Shown here one piece after another: positions 26,250-34,733 of a stretch of 64,000 bases of DNA. Numbering within the stretch: position 1 is the stretch's first letter; each line of letters opens with the position of its first letter. The stretch lies in assembly GCF_030150155.1 (NCBI RefSeq), contig NZ_JASLGR010000030.1:1-64000 (forward strand). Direction: 5' to 3'. The notes beneath the pieces are model-generated. The model had not been told where the DNA came from, did no database searches, and was given only the letters and a program-made list of their open reading frames with translations. Position numbers and translations under genes: made by a program. This DNA is from Nocardioides sp. Lineage in GTDB: Bacteria; Actinomycetota; Actinomycetes; Propionibacteriales; Nocardioidaceae.

Positions 26250-27076
26250 TGAACGCCCCCGACACGCTCGGGAAGGGCGGGGCGGCGGCCGCTTCGGCGG
26301 ACGCCGTCCTGTCCTTGTCGGGTATCACCAAGCGCTTCGGCGCCGTCCAGGCGCTGACGGACGTCTCCCTCGACGTCAAGCCCGGCGAGGTCGTCGCCCT
26401 GGTCGGCGACAACGGCGCCGGCAAGTCCACCCTGATCAAGATCATCTCCGGGGTCTACCAGGCCGACGAGGGATCGATCCGGATCAGCGGCTCCGAGGTC
26501 CGGGTCCCCGGCCCGTCGGCCGCCCAGGGCCTCGGCATCGCCACGGTCTTCCAGGACCTGGCCCTGTGCGACAACCTAGACGTGGTCGCCAACCTCTTCC
26601 TCGGCCAGGAGCGCGGCTCCCTCGGCGTACTCGACGAGGTCGCGATGGAGAAGGAGTCCTGGCGGCTGCTGCGCAGCCTCTCGGCCAAGATCCCGTCGGT
26701 CCGGATCCCGATCGCATCGCTGTCGGGCGGCCAGCGTCAGACCGTCGCGATCGCGCGCAGCCTGGTCGGCGCCCCCAAGGTGATCCTGCTCGACGAGCCC
26801 ACCGCGGCGCTGGGCGTGGCCCAGACCGCCGAGGTGCTCAACCTCGTCGAGCGGCTGCGCGACCAGGGCCTCGGCGTCATCCTGATCAGTCACAACATGG
26901 CCGATGTGCAGGCAGTGGCCGACCGGATCTTCGTGCTTCGGCTGGGCAAGAACGCCGCCGAGTTCGACGTGAAGTCCACGACGACCGAGCAGCTCGTGGC
27001 CGCCATCACGGGCGCTTCCGACAACGTCGTCGCCGCCCGCAGCCAACGCCACACTCAGGAGGGCAGCCATGAGTGA
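26249..27076 (+). CDS. Sugar ABC transporter ATP-binding protein (CUT2)
   Basis: This 275-residue ATPase has Walker A GDNGAGKST (about 60), signature LSGGQRQT, Walker B VILLDEPTAALGV and the switch histidine in ILISHNMADV. It has only one nucleotide-binding domain, whereas XylG/RbsA of enterics have two in about 500 residues; single-domain versions are common in actinobacteria and probably dimerise. The ATG overlaps the binding-protein stop (TGATG), and its end overlaps the permease start by eight bases, so the three proteins are made together. Confidence 0.93.
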   Translation: MNAPDTLGKGGAAAASADAVLSLSGITKRFGAVQALTDVSLDVKPGEVVALVGDNGAGKSTLIKIISGVYQADEGSIRISGSEVRVPGPSAAQGLGIATVFQDLALCDNLDVVANLFLGQERGSLGVLDEVAMEKESWRLLRSLSAKIPSVRIPIASLSGGQRQTVAIARSLVGAPKVILLDEPTAALGVAQTAEVLNLVERLRDQGLGVILISHNMADVQAVADRIFVLRLGKNAAEFDVKSTTTEQLVAAITGASDNVVAARSQRHTQEGSHE

Positions 27077-28355
27077 GAAGACAGCTCCGCCGAGCCAGCC
27101 CGGCCAGTCCGGCCAGCCCGCTGCGGGCAGTGTCGCCGCCGACCTGGCCGACGAGCGGCTGATCCAGAACCAGGGCCTGGGCGGCATCGTCCGCTCCCAG
27201 CTGCGTCGGCTCCGTTCCGGTGAGCTCGGCAGCCTGCCGGTCGTGCTCGGCCTGTTCGTGATCTGCATCGGCTTCTACAGCGCCGACTCCAGCTTCCTGT
27301 CCTCGCGCAACATCGTCTCGATCACCCAGTTCGCCGCGCCGACCGGGGTGATCGCGCTCGGCATCGTGCTGGTCCTGCTGCTCGGCGAGATCGACCTCTC
27401 GGTCGGCTCGGTGAGTGGTCTGGCCTCGGCGATCATGGCGGTCGCGGTGGTCAACCACGGCTACGCCGAGTGGGTGGCGATCGCGATCTCGATGCTCGTC
27501 GGCCTGGCGATCGGCCTGGTCTACGGGGCGCTCTTCGTCTGGGTCGGGGTGCCGTCCTTCGTCTTCTCCCTGGCCGGTCTGATGGCCTTCCAGGGCCTGC
27601 TGCTCTACGTGCTCGGCAAGGACGGCACGATCAACCTCAAGAACGACGCCTGGCTGCGCTCCTTCGCCCGCACCGAGTGGGTCAGCCCGGCGGCGTCGTA
27701 CGTGCTGGTCGCGCTCGTCGTGCTGGTCTTCGTGGCCAGCACGCTGTGGCGGACACGAGCCCGCAAGGCGGCCGGTCTGAGCACCCCGTGGATGCCGATG
27801 ATCGGCCTCCAGGCCGTCGGCCTCGCGGTCGGCCTCGGGCTGCTGGCCTGGTACGTCAACCGCGACCGCGGGTTCAGCTACCTGTTCGTCTTCTTCGTCG
27901 CCCTGGTGATCGTGATGGACTTCGTGCTGCGCCGCACCCGCTGGGGACGGCACGTCTTCGCCGTCGGCGGACAGGTCGAGGCCGCCCGGCGCTCGGGCAT
28001 CAAGGTGACCGGGGTCTACCTCTCGGTCTTCGCCCTGACGTCCTTCTTCGCGGCCGTCGGTGGTCTGCTGGCCGCAGGACTCCAGACCTCGGTCTCCCAG
28101 GCCAGCGGTACGACGGACACGAACCTGACCGCGATCGCCGCGGCCGTCATCGGCGGCACGTCGCTGTTCGGCGGGCGCGGGTCGGCGTACGCCGCCCTGC
28201 TCGGCATCCTGGTGCTGCAGGCGATCTCCAACGGCCTGAACCTGCTGAGCGTGGACAGCTCGGTGCGGTTCATGGTCACCGGTGGTGTCCTGCTGCTCGC
28301 TGTCGCGATCGACTCGGTCAGCCGTCGGGCTCGGACCAGCAGCGGCAGAAGCTAG
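27069..28355 (+). CDS. Sugar ABC transporter permease (XylH-like)
   Basis: This 428-residue CUT2 permease has about ten membrane helices after a Gln/Pro-rich cytosolic leader of roughly 45 residues. Family segments include GIVLVLLLGEIDLSVGSVSG and AAVIGGTSLFGGRGSAYAALLG. The start has AGGAGG five bases before the ATG, inside the end of the ATPase gene. It is the last gene of the sugar-import operon, which closes with a strong terminator. Confidence 0.94.
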   Translation: MSEKTAPPSQPGQSGQPAAGSVAADLADERLIQNQGLGGIVRSQLRRLRSGELGSLPVVLGLFVICIGFYSADSSFLSSRNIVSITQFAAPTGVIALGIVLVLLLGEIDLSVGSVSGLASAIMAVAVVNHGYAEWVAIAISMLVGLAIGLVYGALFVWVGVPSFVFSLAGLMAFQGLLLYVLGKDGTINLKNDAWLRSFARTEWVSPAASYVLVALVVLVFVASTLWRTRARKAAGLSTPWMPMIGLQAVGLAVGLGLLAWYVNRDRGFSYLFVFFVALVIVMDFVLRRTRWGRHVFAVGGQVEAARRSGIKVTGVYLSVFALTSFFAAVGGLLAAGLQTSVSQASGTTDTNLTAIAAAVIGGTSLFGGRGSAYAALLGILVLQAISNGLNLLSVDSSVRFMVTGGVLLLAVAIDSVSRRARTSSGRS

Positions 28356-28382
28356 CGCTCACGGTCCGCATCCCGCAGAACG

Positions 28383-28420
28383 ACGAAACGGTCCTTCCCC
28401 ACGGGGGAGGACCGTTTCGT
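28383..28420. terminator. Terminator after the sugar-import operon
   Basis: ACGAAACGGTCC-type arms of about 17 bp pair across a short loop, followed by TCGT. It lies between convergent genes and can stop both. Confidence 0.85.
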
Positions 28421-28443
28421 TCGTGCCTGCCGGGTCGGAGGGC

Positions 28444-30354
28444 TCAGGAGACCTTGCCGACGCGGATGACCTTCACGTACGGGGCGTGGCCGGCCTGGGT
28501 GACGGTGACCCGCACCGAGAGGACCTTCTTCTTGTCCTTCTTGGTCGGCTTGTACGTGGCCTTGGTGGCGCCCTTGATGGCAGTGCCGTTGCGCAGCCAC
28601 TGGTAGCTGGTCGTCGCGCCGGCGGGAGCCTTCGGCTTCGTGACGGTGAGCTTCGTGCCCACCTTGGTCTTGCCCTTCGTCTTCACCTGAGGGGCAGCGG
28701 TGACCTTCACGGTCGGCGGTGCTGCGGCAGCCGCGATCGGGGTGCTGAGACCGGCGGCGTAGGCGAACCAGGTGGTGAAGCCGGGCAGGGTGCCCGTGGC
28801 CGCAACCGCGAGGTAACCGCCGAGTTGGGCCTTGGCCAGCACCACCCGCGTGCCGGTGGCGAACGGGGTCCCGTTGATGGCCCAGGTGTAGGTGACCGTG
28901 GCACCGCGTGCCCACGCGCCGGCTGACGGTGCGATCGACAGCGTGCCGCCGACCCTGGCGGTGCCGGTGATCCGGAAGGCGCTGGGGTGAGCGACGAACG
29001 GCGGAGCGGTGGTGACGGTTCCGACGCTGACCGGGTCGCCGACGAAGAGGGCATCGCTGACCGCGATCGTGATGGCGTACGTGGTTCCGGCTGCGAGGGT
29101 GGTGGCGTCACCGAGGCTGCAGCTGGTGGTGGTCTCGTCGACGTCACACCCGTGCGAGTTGGTGACGGTGAAGGTGCGGGGCTTGACCGACGCAGGTGCG
29201 TTCACCGGTGTGGCGGTCACGATGTGCGTGGTGTCGTAGTCCGCGTCCCACGTGACAGTGATCGAGTTCGGGTCACTGGCAGTGGCTCGCGCGGTGGGGT
29301 GGCCGGGCGTCGGCGCCCCGGCGATCACGATCCTCGAGGACCCCGGATCCAGGGCCCATGCCGTCCGGCTGGCAGCGGAGACGACGAAGGACGTCATGCG
29401 CAGATCGTCGTCGTTGAAGGAGTACCAGCGCGGGTAGAGACTCTCGTCGGCGTACTTCGCGAGCTTGTCCAGGTCCACCATGGTGAGCGTCTGGTTGGTC
29501 CCGAGGTAGACCTGCTGATGGTCGTCGGAGAGGGTCATCCTTCCCGCAGTGTTGCCGATGAAGACGTCGGTTGTGTTGCTGAGGGTGCCGTCGGCAGCCA
29601 CGGTGTAGGAGTGGAGGTCGTTCTGTGCGCCACCGGAGACGAGAACCTGGTGGTCGGAGGCCTTGAGCAGGTCGACCGGCTGGTAGCCGCCCAGGTTCGT
29701 CGACTCCTCGGGCGTCCACAACCAGCCGCCCTGTCCGTCCTCCTCCCAGGTCGAGCCGATCACCACCGGCTGGCTCGCCCCATCGACGAAGGTGAGGTCG
29801 ACGAGGGTGGCGTTGTCGGGGACGTAGGTGAGCTGCGCCACGGCGGTCGGGGCGGCGTCAGCGTGCGCTGTCCAGGTGAAGGGTGAGTGGGGGTCGTCGT
29901 CGGCGATTCCGACGGCGACGGGAACACCGTCGACCAGGGTGAAGGCGGAGGCCGCGACACCCTCCGGTGAGGCATAGCGGACCGCCTCGTCCTCGCTGTT
30001 GCCGGACCAGGACCAGACGTCTCCGCCAGCGGTGAAGAAGACGCCGGTCGGGGTGGTGACCAGGCCCGCGGCCTCGCTCGTGTCGAGGATCTCGGCGCTG
30101 CCGGTGGCGAGGTCGATCGCCTCGACCATGGTCTCCTCAGCCTGGCCGTATCCGGCCACGTACGCGGTGGAGTCGTCGGGGGAGACAGCGAAGTCGGCAG
30201 CGTAGCTGAAGCCGTACGCCGCCGCGTTCAGGTCGATCGAGGTGCCCGCCGTCGACGGCGCGGGATCGGCATGCGCCGGGGCGGTGGTGAGGCCGAGGCA
30301 GATCAGGCCGGCGGAGGCCAGGCCGACGCCGATGCGGCGAGAGGTGAGGTTCAT
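28444..30354 (-). CDS. Secreted protein with beta-propeller-like and Ig-type repeats
   Basis: This 636-residue exported protein has a signal peptide of about 29 residues ending AHA. Residues 40–350 contain YVTN/WD-like blades (SPDDSTAYVAGYG, SDDHQQVYLGTN). Residues 350–440 look like a fibronectin-III domain, followed by two Ig-like repeats, the last with YQWLRNGTAIKG and a Lys-rich end. The same C-terminal module type (VG..L.V....YQW......G) closes the giant protein at 53177–58705. AAGGA precedes the ATG by about five bases. Function unknown; probably surface-associated. It is divergent from an HTH regulator gene. Confidence 0.75.
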   Translation of the reverse strand: MNLTSRRIGVGLASAGLICLGLTTAPAHADPAPSTAGTSIDLNAAAYGFSYAADFAVSPDDSTAYVAGYGQAEETMVEAIDLATGSAEILDTSEAAGLVTTPTGVFFTAGGDVWSWSGNSEDEAVRYASPEGVAASAFTLVDGVPVAVGIADDDPHSPFTWTAHADAAPTAVAQLTYVPDNATLVDLTFVDGASQPVVIGSTWEEDGQGGWLWTPEESTNLGGYQPVDLLKASDHQVLVSGGAQNDLHSYTVAADGTLSNTTDVFIGNTAGRMTLSDDHQQVYLGTNQTLTMVDLDKLAKYADESLYPRWYSFNDDDLRMTSFVVSAASRTAWALDPGSSRIVIAGAPTPGHPTARATASDPNSITVTWDADYDTTHIVTATPVNAPASVKPRTFTVTNSHGCDVDETTTSCSLGDATTLAAGTTYAITIAVSDALFVGDPVSVGTVTTAPPFVAHPSAFRITGTARVGGTLSIAPSAGAWARGATVTYTWAINGTPFATGTRVVLAKAQLGGYLAVAATGTLPGFTTWFAYAAGLSTPIAAAAAPPTVKVTAAPQVKTKGKTKVGTKLTVTKPKAPAGATTSYQWLRNGTAIKGATKATYKPTKKDKKKVLSVRVTVTQAGHAPYVKVIRVGKVS

Positions 30355-30525
30355 CGGGGTCCTTCAGTGTCGATTCGCGGCAGCGCAGTACGGCCACCAG
30401 GTACTCAGGGTGATGGCAGCGGCCGGGGAAGCGATGTCCGATTCTGGCCATGTCAGGGACTGGTCACCACGAGAGGACGTAGGTCCCGACCACCAGTTCC
30501 TCCTGGGCGATGCAACGATGGCCCG

Positions 30526-31470
30526 GTGGTACTCGCACTGGATCTGCTCGCCGTCGGACTCCGATCCGGCGCGGCCACGGTGACCGACATCGCGTCGCTG
30601 GCCCGCCGCGACGTGGGCACCACGCGCCGCCAGCTCGATGCCTTGGCGGAGGCGGGGTATCTGGTGCTCGCCGGCGAGCGGGTCATCTACGAGCAGCCCG
30701 CCGGGGCCGTCGCTGCCGACGTACGTCGTCAGGCCTCCGCCTTGCTGGCCGACCTGGGCACTCTCGTCGAGCAGATGACGTCGACCGTGGAGGCGTTGCC
30801 TGATCTGGTTGCGGCGCAGGCACTCGGGGACGACGTGCCCCGGTTGAGCGTGGAGCTGTTCCACGGCGAGAGCGCGGTGACCGACCTGTGGCACCACCTG
30901 CTCAGACGGATGCCGTTGCGCGAGACCGACATCGTCCTGCCCGATGCTTCCTCTCTGGCGGTGGCCGATCCGGCCCTTCAAGAGTCGTGGCACCAAGTGA
31001 TCGCCGCCCCCGGCAACCGGGCACGCGTGCTCGGCAGTGTCACCGACGCCGTCGCCCCGGCTCTGCAACGCCGGATGTCGGATGAGCTGGCAGCGGGGGT
31101 GGAGATCCGGTTCATGCATGAGCCGCCGTCGTGGTTCTGGGTCGCGGACGGCCAGATCGTGGCCTTGCCGTTGCAGTGGGGTGAGCACTGGCCGACGTCG
31201 GTGGTGGCGATCGCCAGCCCCGCTCTTGCGGGGCTGGCGTCCTGGGCATTCGACCGACTGTGGGTGGGAGCCGTCTCGCCGCACACCCCGGCCGACAGTT
31301 GGGACCCGTTGCTCCGTCTGATGGCGACCGGTTCCACGCTCGAGGCAGCCGCGCGGATCCTCGGCATTTCCGAACGCACCGGTCGGCGGCGTCTCGCCGA
31401 CGCGATGGACCACTTCGGTGTCACCTCCCACCTCGCACTCGGGGTGGTGTGGGGGCAGCGGCGTCGGTGA
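30526..31470 (+). CDS. HTH transcriptional regulator (TrmB-like N-terminus, LuxR-like C-terminal HTH)
   Basis: This 314-residue protein has an N-terminal winged-helix-like segment (TDIASLARRDVGTTRRQLDALAEAGYL, about 20–50), a central domain with a phospholipase-D-like or TrmB effector look, and a C-terminal HTH (LEAAARILGISERTGRRRLADAM, about 270–295). Two DNA-binding-like ends in one protein are known for some actinobacterial regulators. The GTG at 30526 follows AACGAT by six bases. It is divergent from the secreted propeller protein across 171 bases that hold the promoters and no other gene; it may control that neighbour. Confidence 0.7.
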   Translation: MVLALDLLAVGLRSGAATVTDIASLARRDVGTTRRQLDALAEAGYLVLAGERVIYEQPAGAVAADVRRQASALLADLGTLVEQMTSTVEALPDLVAAQALGDDVPRLSVELFHGESAVTDLWHHLLRRMPLRETDIVLPDASSLAVADPALQESWHQVIAAPGNRARVLGSVTDAVAPALQRRMSDELAAGVEIRFMHEPPSWFWVADGQIVALPLQWGEHWPTSVVAIASPALAGLASWAFDRLWVGAVSPHTPADSWDPLLRLMATGSTLEAAARILGISERTGRRRLADAMDHFGVTSHLALGVVWGQRRR

Positions 31471-31489
31471 GGCGCGCTCGGAGTTGCGT

Positions 31490-32521
31490 CTAGTTGCTCC
31501 ACTCCTTGAGCCGCGAGATCACCGACGCCGGGTTCTCGTCGACCGGGATCACCTGGAGGCTGGTCACGCCGGCCTCGGCGAAGGCGGCGATCCGCTCCTT
31601 CACGTAGGACTCCGGGCCGACCAGGCTGATCAGCTCCAGGAGCTCGAGCGGGACCTTCGCCTCGGCCTCCTTCTTGTGGCCGGCGAGGTAGAGCTCCTGG
31701 ATCTCCGCGGCCTCCTTCTCCCACCCGTAGGAGGAGATCAGGTGGTTGTAGAAGTTCTTGCCCTTGGCGCCCATGCCGCCGACGTAGAGCGCCACGTGCG
31801 GCCTGACGAAGTCGAGCAGGCCCTTGACGTCGTCGCCGATCGCGACCAGGCCACCGGCGCTGATCTCGAGCGGACCGAGGTCGGCCGAGCGCTTCGCGGT
31901 GCCCTTCGCCAGGGCCTCGCCCCAGACCTTGTCGGCGTGCTCGGGGGCGAACAGGATCGGCAGCCAGCCGTCGGCGACCTCGGCGGTCAGCGCCACGTTG
32001 GCATCACCCAGGGCGGCGATCCAGATCGGCAGGTCGGCGCGCTCGGGGCGGGTGAGCAGCTTGAGCGGCTTGCCCAGGCCGAGCCCCTGGCCCTCGGGCA
32101 GCGGCAGGGTGAAGTGCTTGCCGGAGTAGACCAGCGGCTCGCGGCGCAGGCCCATCCGCAGGATCTCGATCATCTCGCGGGTGCGCCCCAGCGGCTTGTC
32201 GTAGGGCATCCCGTGGAACCCCTCGATCACCTGCGGCCCCGAGGCGCCCAGGCCGAGGATCGCGCGGCCGCCGGAGACGTTGTCCAGCCCGGCGGCGGTC
32301 TGCAGCATCGCGCCCGGCGTGCGGGAGAAGACGTTGAGGATGCCGGCGCCGATCTCGACGGTCTCGGTCTTGGCCGCCAGGTAGCCCAGCAGCGAGACGC
32401 CGTCGAAGCCGTAGGCCTCAGCAACCCAGACCTGGTCGAGTCCTGCCTTTTCCAGCTCGACCACCTGATCGGCGGCGTCGCGGGGGTTTCCGGCGTACTG
32501 GAGAGCCATCGAGATCTTCAC
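31490..32521 (-). CDS. LLM-class F420-dependent oxidoreductase
   Basis: This 343-residue TIM-barrel protein resembles the F420-dependent luciferase-like group: ISMALQYAGNPRDAADQVVELEKAGLDQVWVAEA at the N-terminus region, GAGILNVFSRTPGAMLQTAAGLD, and LGLGASGPQVIEGFHG are typical. The GTG at 32521 is chosen since TAGGTT ends seven bases before it; the frame can be extended to a TTG at 32542 but that crosses the -10. It shares a 39-base divergent promoter region with the hexapeptide transferase gene. Substrate unknown. Confidence 0.85.
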   Translation of the reverse strand: MKISMALQYAGNPRDAADQVVELEKAGLDQVWVAEAYGFDGVSLLGYLAAKTETVEIGAGILNVFSRTPGAMLQTAAGLDNVSGGRAILGLGASGPQVIEGFHGMPYDKPLGRTREMIEILRMGLRREPLVYSGKHFTLPLPEGQGLGLGKPLKLLTRPERADLPIWIAALGDANVALTAEVADGWLPILFAPEHADKVWGEALAKGTAKRSADLGPLEISAGGLVAIGDDVKGLLDFVRPHVALYVGGMGAKGKNFYNHLISSYGWEKEAAEIQELYLAGHKKEAEAKVPLELLELISLVGPESYVKERIAAFAEAGVTSLQVIPVDENPASVISRLKEWSN

Positions 32522-32561
32522 CCACCGAAACCTAGCCCACAACTAGGGCAGAATCAGCCCA
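32521..32561. promoter_or_regulatory. Compact divergent leaderless promoters
   Basis: Minus-strand TAGGTT (complement of 32529–32534) lies seven bases before the oxidoreductase GTG. Plus-strand CAGAAT (32549–32554) lies six bases before the ATG at 32561. The two predicted transcript starts are only 40 bp apart, so each -35 region must fall on or near the other promoter's -10. Confidence 0.55.
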
Positions 32562-33301
32562 TGACTTCACCTCGGTCGTGGACCCTCGGAGCGTCGCTCA
32601 CGACCGAGCATCGTCAGCGGCTGACCGCCTCCGGTGTCCCGGCGGAGGTGCTGGACGGTCTGGACCTGCGCGCCATCGCCGACTCCGACCTGCCCGCCTG
32701 GTGGCCCGGCTCGGGCAGCGCGATCTATCTGGCACCCGGTGTCGTCATTCACGACGGGCTGCTGGAGACGCTCACCCTCTATCCGTTCAGCAACGTGCTG
32801 ATCGTGATCGCCACCGACATCGAGCACGTGGTCTCGATGCTGGTCGGGGGAGACGACGAGCTGATCTTCCTTGGGCCCGGCTGCGCGCTGACCGCCGCGG
32901 AGATCTACTGCGGCGCCGGCTCCTCGATCGTGCTGGTCGGCCACGTGGTCGCCACCCGCTGCGCGATCATCGACGCCCGCAACGGGGGCTCCATCTACTG
33001 CGCCGACGACCAGCTCTGGGCCGCCGACGTCTACCTCGCCACCGACGACATGCACCGGCTCACCGACGTCGCCACCGGAGCCCGACTCAATCCGTACGGC
33101 GGCCACATCCGGCTCGGGGAACACGTGTGGCTGTGCCGCGACGCGATCGTGACCGGGGATGTCGAGATCGGCGACGGCTCGGTCGTGGGGGCACGCGCGA
33201 TGGTGCGCAACCAGAAGGTGCCGGCCCAGGTCGCGGTGGCCGGCGCTCCGGCCCGCGTGATCCGCGAGGGCGTCACCTGGGACGGGGAGGACCGCCCCTG
33301 A
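32561..33301 (+). CDS. Left-handed beta-helix (hexapeptide) transferase-like protein
   Basis: This 246-residue protein ends in hexapeptide-repeat coils (LGEHVWLCRDAIVTGDVEIGDGSVVGA then GAPARVIREG), as in trimeric acyltransferases of the LbH family. The N-terminal 70 residues are unusual and the middle forms irregular coils. Such enzymes acetylate sugars, often for cell-surface polymers; no sugar-specific residues could be assigned. ATG 32561 was picked from the -10 spacing and the short divergent gap. A hairpin follows the stop. Confidence 0.8.
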   Translation: MTSPRSWTLGASLTTEHRQRLTASGVPAEVLDGLDLRAIADSDLPAWWPGSGSAIYLAPGVVIHDGLLETLTLYPFSNVLIVIATDIEHVVSMLVGGDDELIFLGPGCALTAAEIYCGAGSSIVLVGHVVATRCAIIDARNGGSIYCADDQLWAADVYLATDDMHRLTDVATGARLNPYGGHIRLGEHVWLCRDAIVTGDVEIGDGSVVGARAMVRNQKVPAQVAVAGAPARVIREGVTWDGEDRP

Positions 33302-33310
33302 GCTGACCGT

Positions 33311-33334
33311 GAGCCGTCCTTGAGGCGACGGCTC
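33311..33334 (+). terminator. Short hairpin after the hexapeptide transferase gene
   Basis: GAGCCGTC pairs with GACGGCTC across an 8-base loop, nine bases after the stop. Confidence 0.5.
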
Positions 33335-33386
33335 GTGTTCACCTCGATGGTGCTGGGGTGACACCTGGGGCGATGAGCCTGGAGGC

Positions 33387-34226
33387 ATGACCTCGCTCGG
33401 CTTGGGGCTGGTGATCGGGCACCGCGGTGCGCCGTCACACCTCCCTGAGAACACCCTGGCCTCCTTCCGCTTCGCCTGCCGCGCAGGCGCCGACTCGGTG
33501 GAGACCGACGTCCAGGTCTCCTCCGACGGCGTCCTGGTGCTGGTCCACGACACCGAGCTGTCGCGCACCACCGACGTGGCGCTGCTTCCGCAGTACGCCG
33601 AGCGGCGGACCACCCGGGTGGTCGGGGACCAGCTCCTGGAGGGCTGGTTCGTCGACGACTTCACCCTGGCCGAGCTGCGCACGCTCACCCCCGAGTCCCG
33701 CCGTATCCCGACCCTCGACGAGCTGCTCCTGCTGCTTGCGGCCGAGTCGGCTGCCGCCGGGCGCCGGATCGGCCTCCACCTTGAGGTGAAGAACCCCGCC
33801 TACTTCGCGGCCGCCGGGCTGCCGATCGCCGGCCCGCTGCTGGCCACCCTGCGCGACCACCGCCTCGACCGGCGCGGCAAGCGGGTCTGGATCCAGTCCT
33901 TCGACGAGCAGTTCCTGCGGCTGATCTCCCCGGCCACCACGTTGCCGTTGGTGCAGCTGCTGGAGGCCGACCAGCCCTTCCGGTGCGATGCGGTGGCGGC
34001 GTACGCCGACGCGATCGGGCCCGACCGGAGCCTGGTGCTCGCCGGGGACACGGTCGAGACCGGGCTGGTGGCCGAGGCGCACCGGGCCGGGCTCTACGTC
34101 TTCGCCTGGACGCTGCGCGGCGACGTCGCCCAGGCGCGGCGCTTCCTCGACGCCGGGGTCGACGGTGTCTTCAGCGACGACCCCGAGGTCGCGCTGACGG
34201 CCCGTGGGTTGGTGCCCGCCCTCTAA
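33387..34226 (+). CDS. Glycerophosphodiester phosphodiesterase
   Basis: It hydrolyses glycerophosphodiesters to glycerol-3-phosphate and an alcohol. The 279-residue barrel has all GDPD motifs: GHRG near residue 11, PENTLASF, ETDVQ and VHDTEL, then LHLEVK and a C-terminal FAWTLR and GVDGVFSDDPE. No signal peptide is visible, so it is probably cytosolic. Its product could feed GlpD (12.9 kb). Its TAA stop overlaps the stop codon of the convergent membrane protein gene. Confidence 0.94.
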   Translation: MTSLGLGLVIGHRGAPSHLPENTLASFRFACRAGADSVETDVQVSSDGVLVLVHDTELSRTTDVALLPQYAERRTTRVVGDQLLEGWFVDDFTLAELRTLTPESRRIPTLDELLLLLAAESAAAGRRIGLHLEVKNPAYFAAAGLPIAGPLLATLRDHRLDRRGKRVWIQSFDEQFLRLISPATTLPLVQLLEADQPFRCDAVAAYADAIGPDRSLVLAGDTVETGLVAEAHRAGLYVFAWTLRGDVAQARRFLDAGVDGVFSDDPEVALTARGLVPAL

Positions 34227-34732
34227 CGGCGTACGCCGTGGCGGCGGGCGCTCGTCACCGCTGTCGCGATCAGGCCGACCGCCCCGGCGATCAGCCACGG
34301 GATCGGCATCAGCCAGCGGATGTCGTCGCCGGTGACGGTGTCGGTCTGCACCAGCGCCCAGGCACCGACCATGCAGGCGAAGGCCAGGCTCATCACCAGC
34401 TGGCCGATGTTGAGCGGGTGCCAGCCGGAGGTGCGGCGTGCGGGCTCCCAGGGCTCCACCTCGCTCGGCTCGCTCTGCTCGGTCTGTCCGATCGGCCCAG
34501 TCGGGTCCGTCGGGTCAGTGGGCTCGGTCTGCGCAGGGGGCTCGTCGGGGGAGAACGCAGCGGTCGGCGTCTCCTTGGTGAAGCTGATCGTCGGCGAGGT
34601 GGCCTCGCCGGTCGTTGCGACGTCCGGCGCGATGTCAGACGTGGTGTCAGGCGTGGTGTCGAACCTGGTGTCGTGCGTGGTGTCGGGCTCGGGAGTCTGA
34701 CCGGCGGTCGGCTCGACGGGAGGGGGGGTCAT
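34223..34732 (-). CDS. Membrane protein with disordered Thr/Pro/Asp-rich N-terminus
   Basis: Of 169 residues the first 100 are low-complexity and acidic, with short repeats (DTTPDTTSD, EPTDPTDPTGP). Two membrane helices follow (LVMSLAFACMVGAWALV and LMPIPWLIAGAVGLIATAV). The start is one base after the stop of the PspC/LiaF-like gene, so it is probably its co-transcribed partner in envelope-stress sensing. No catalytic motif. Function unknown. Confidence 0.65.
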   Translation of the reverse strand: MTPPPVEPTAGQTPEPDTTHDTRFDTTPDTTSDIAPDVATTGEATSPTISFTKETPTAAFSPDEPPAQTEPTDPTDPTGPIGQTEQSEPSEVEPWEPARRTSGWHPLNIGQLVMSLAFACMVGAWALVQTDTVTGDDIRWLMPIPWLIAGAVGLIATAVTSARRHGVRR

Positions 34733-34733
34733 C

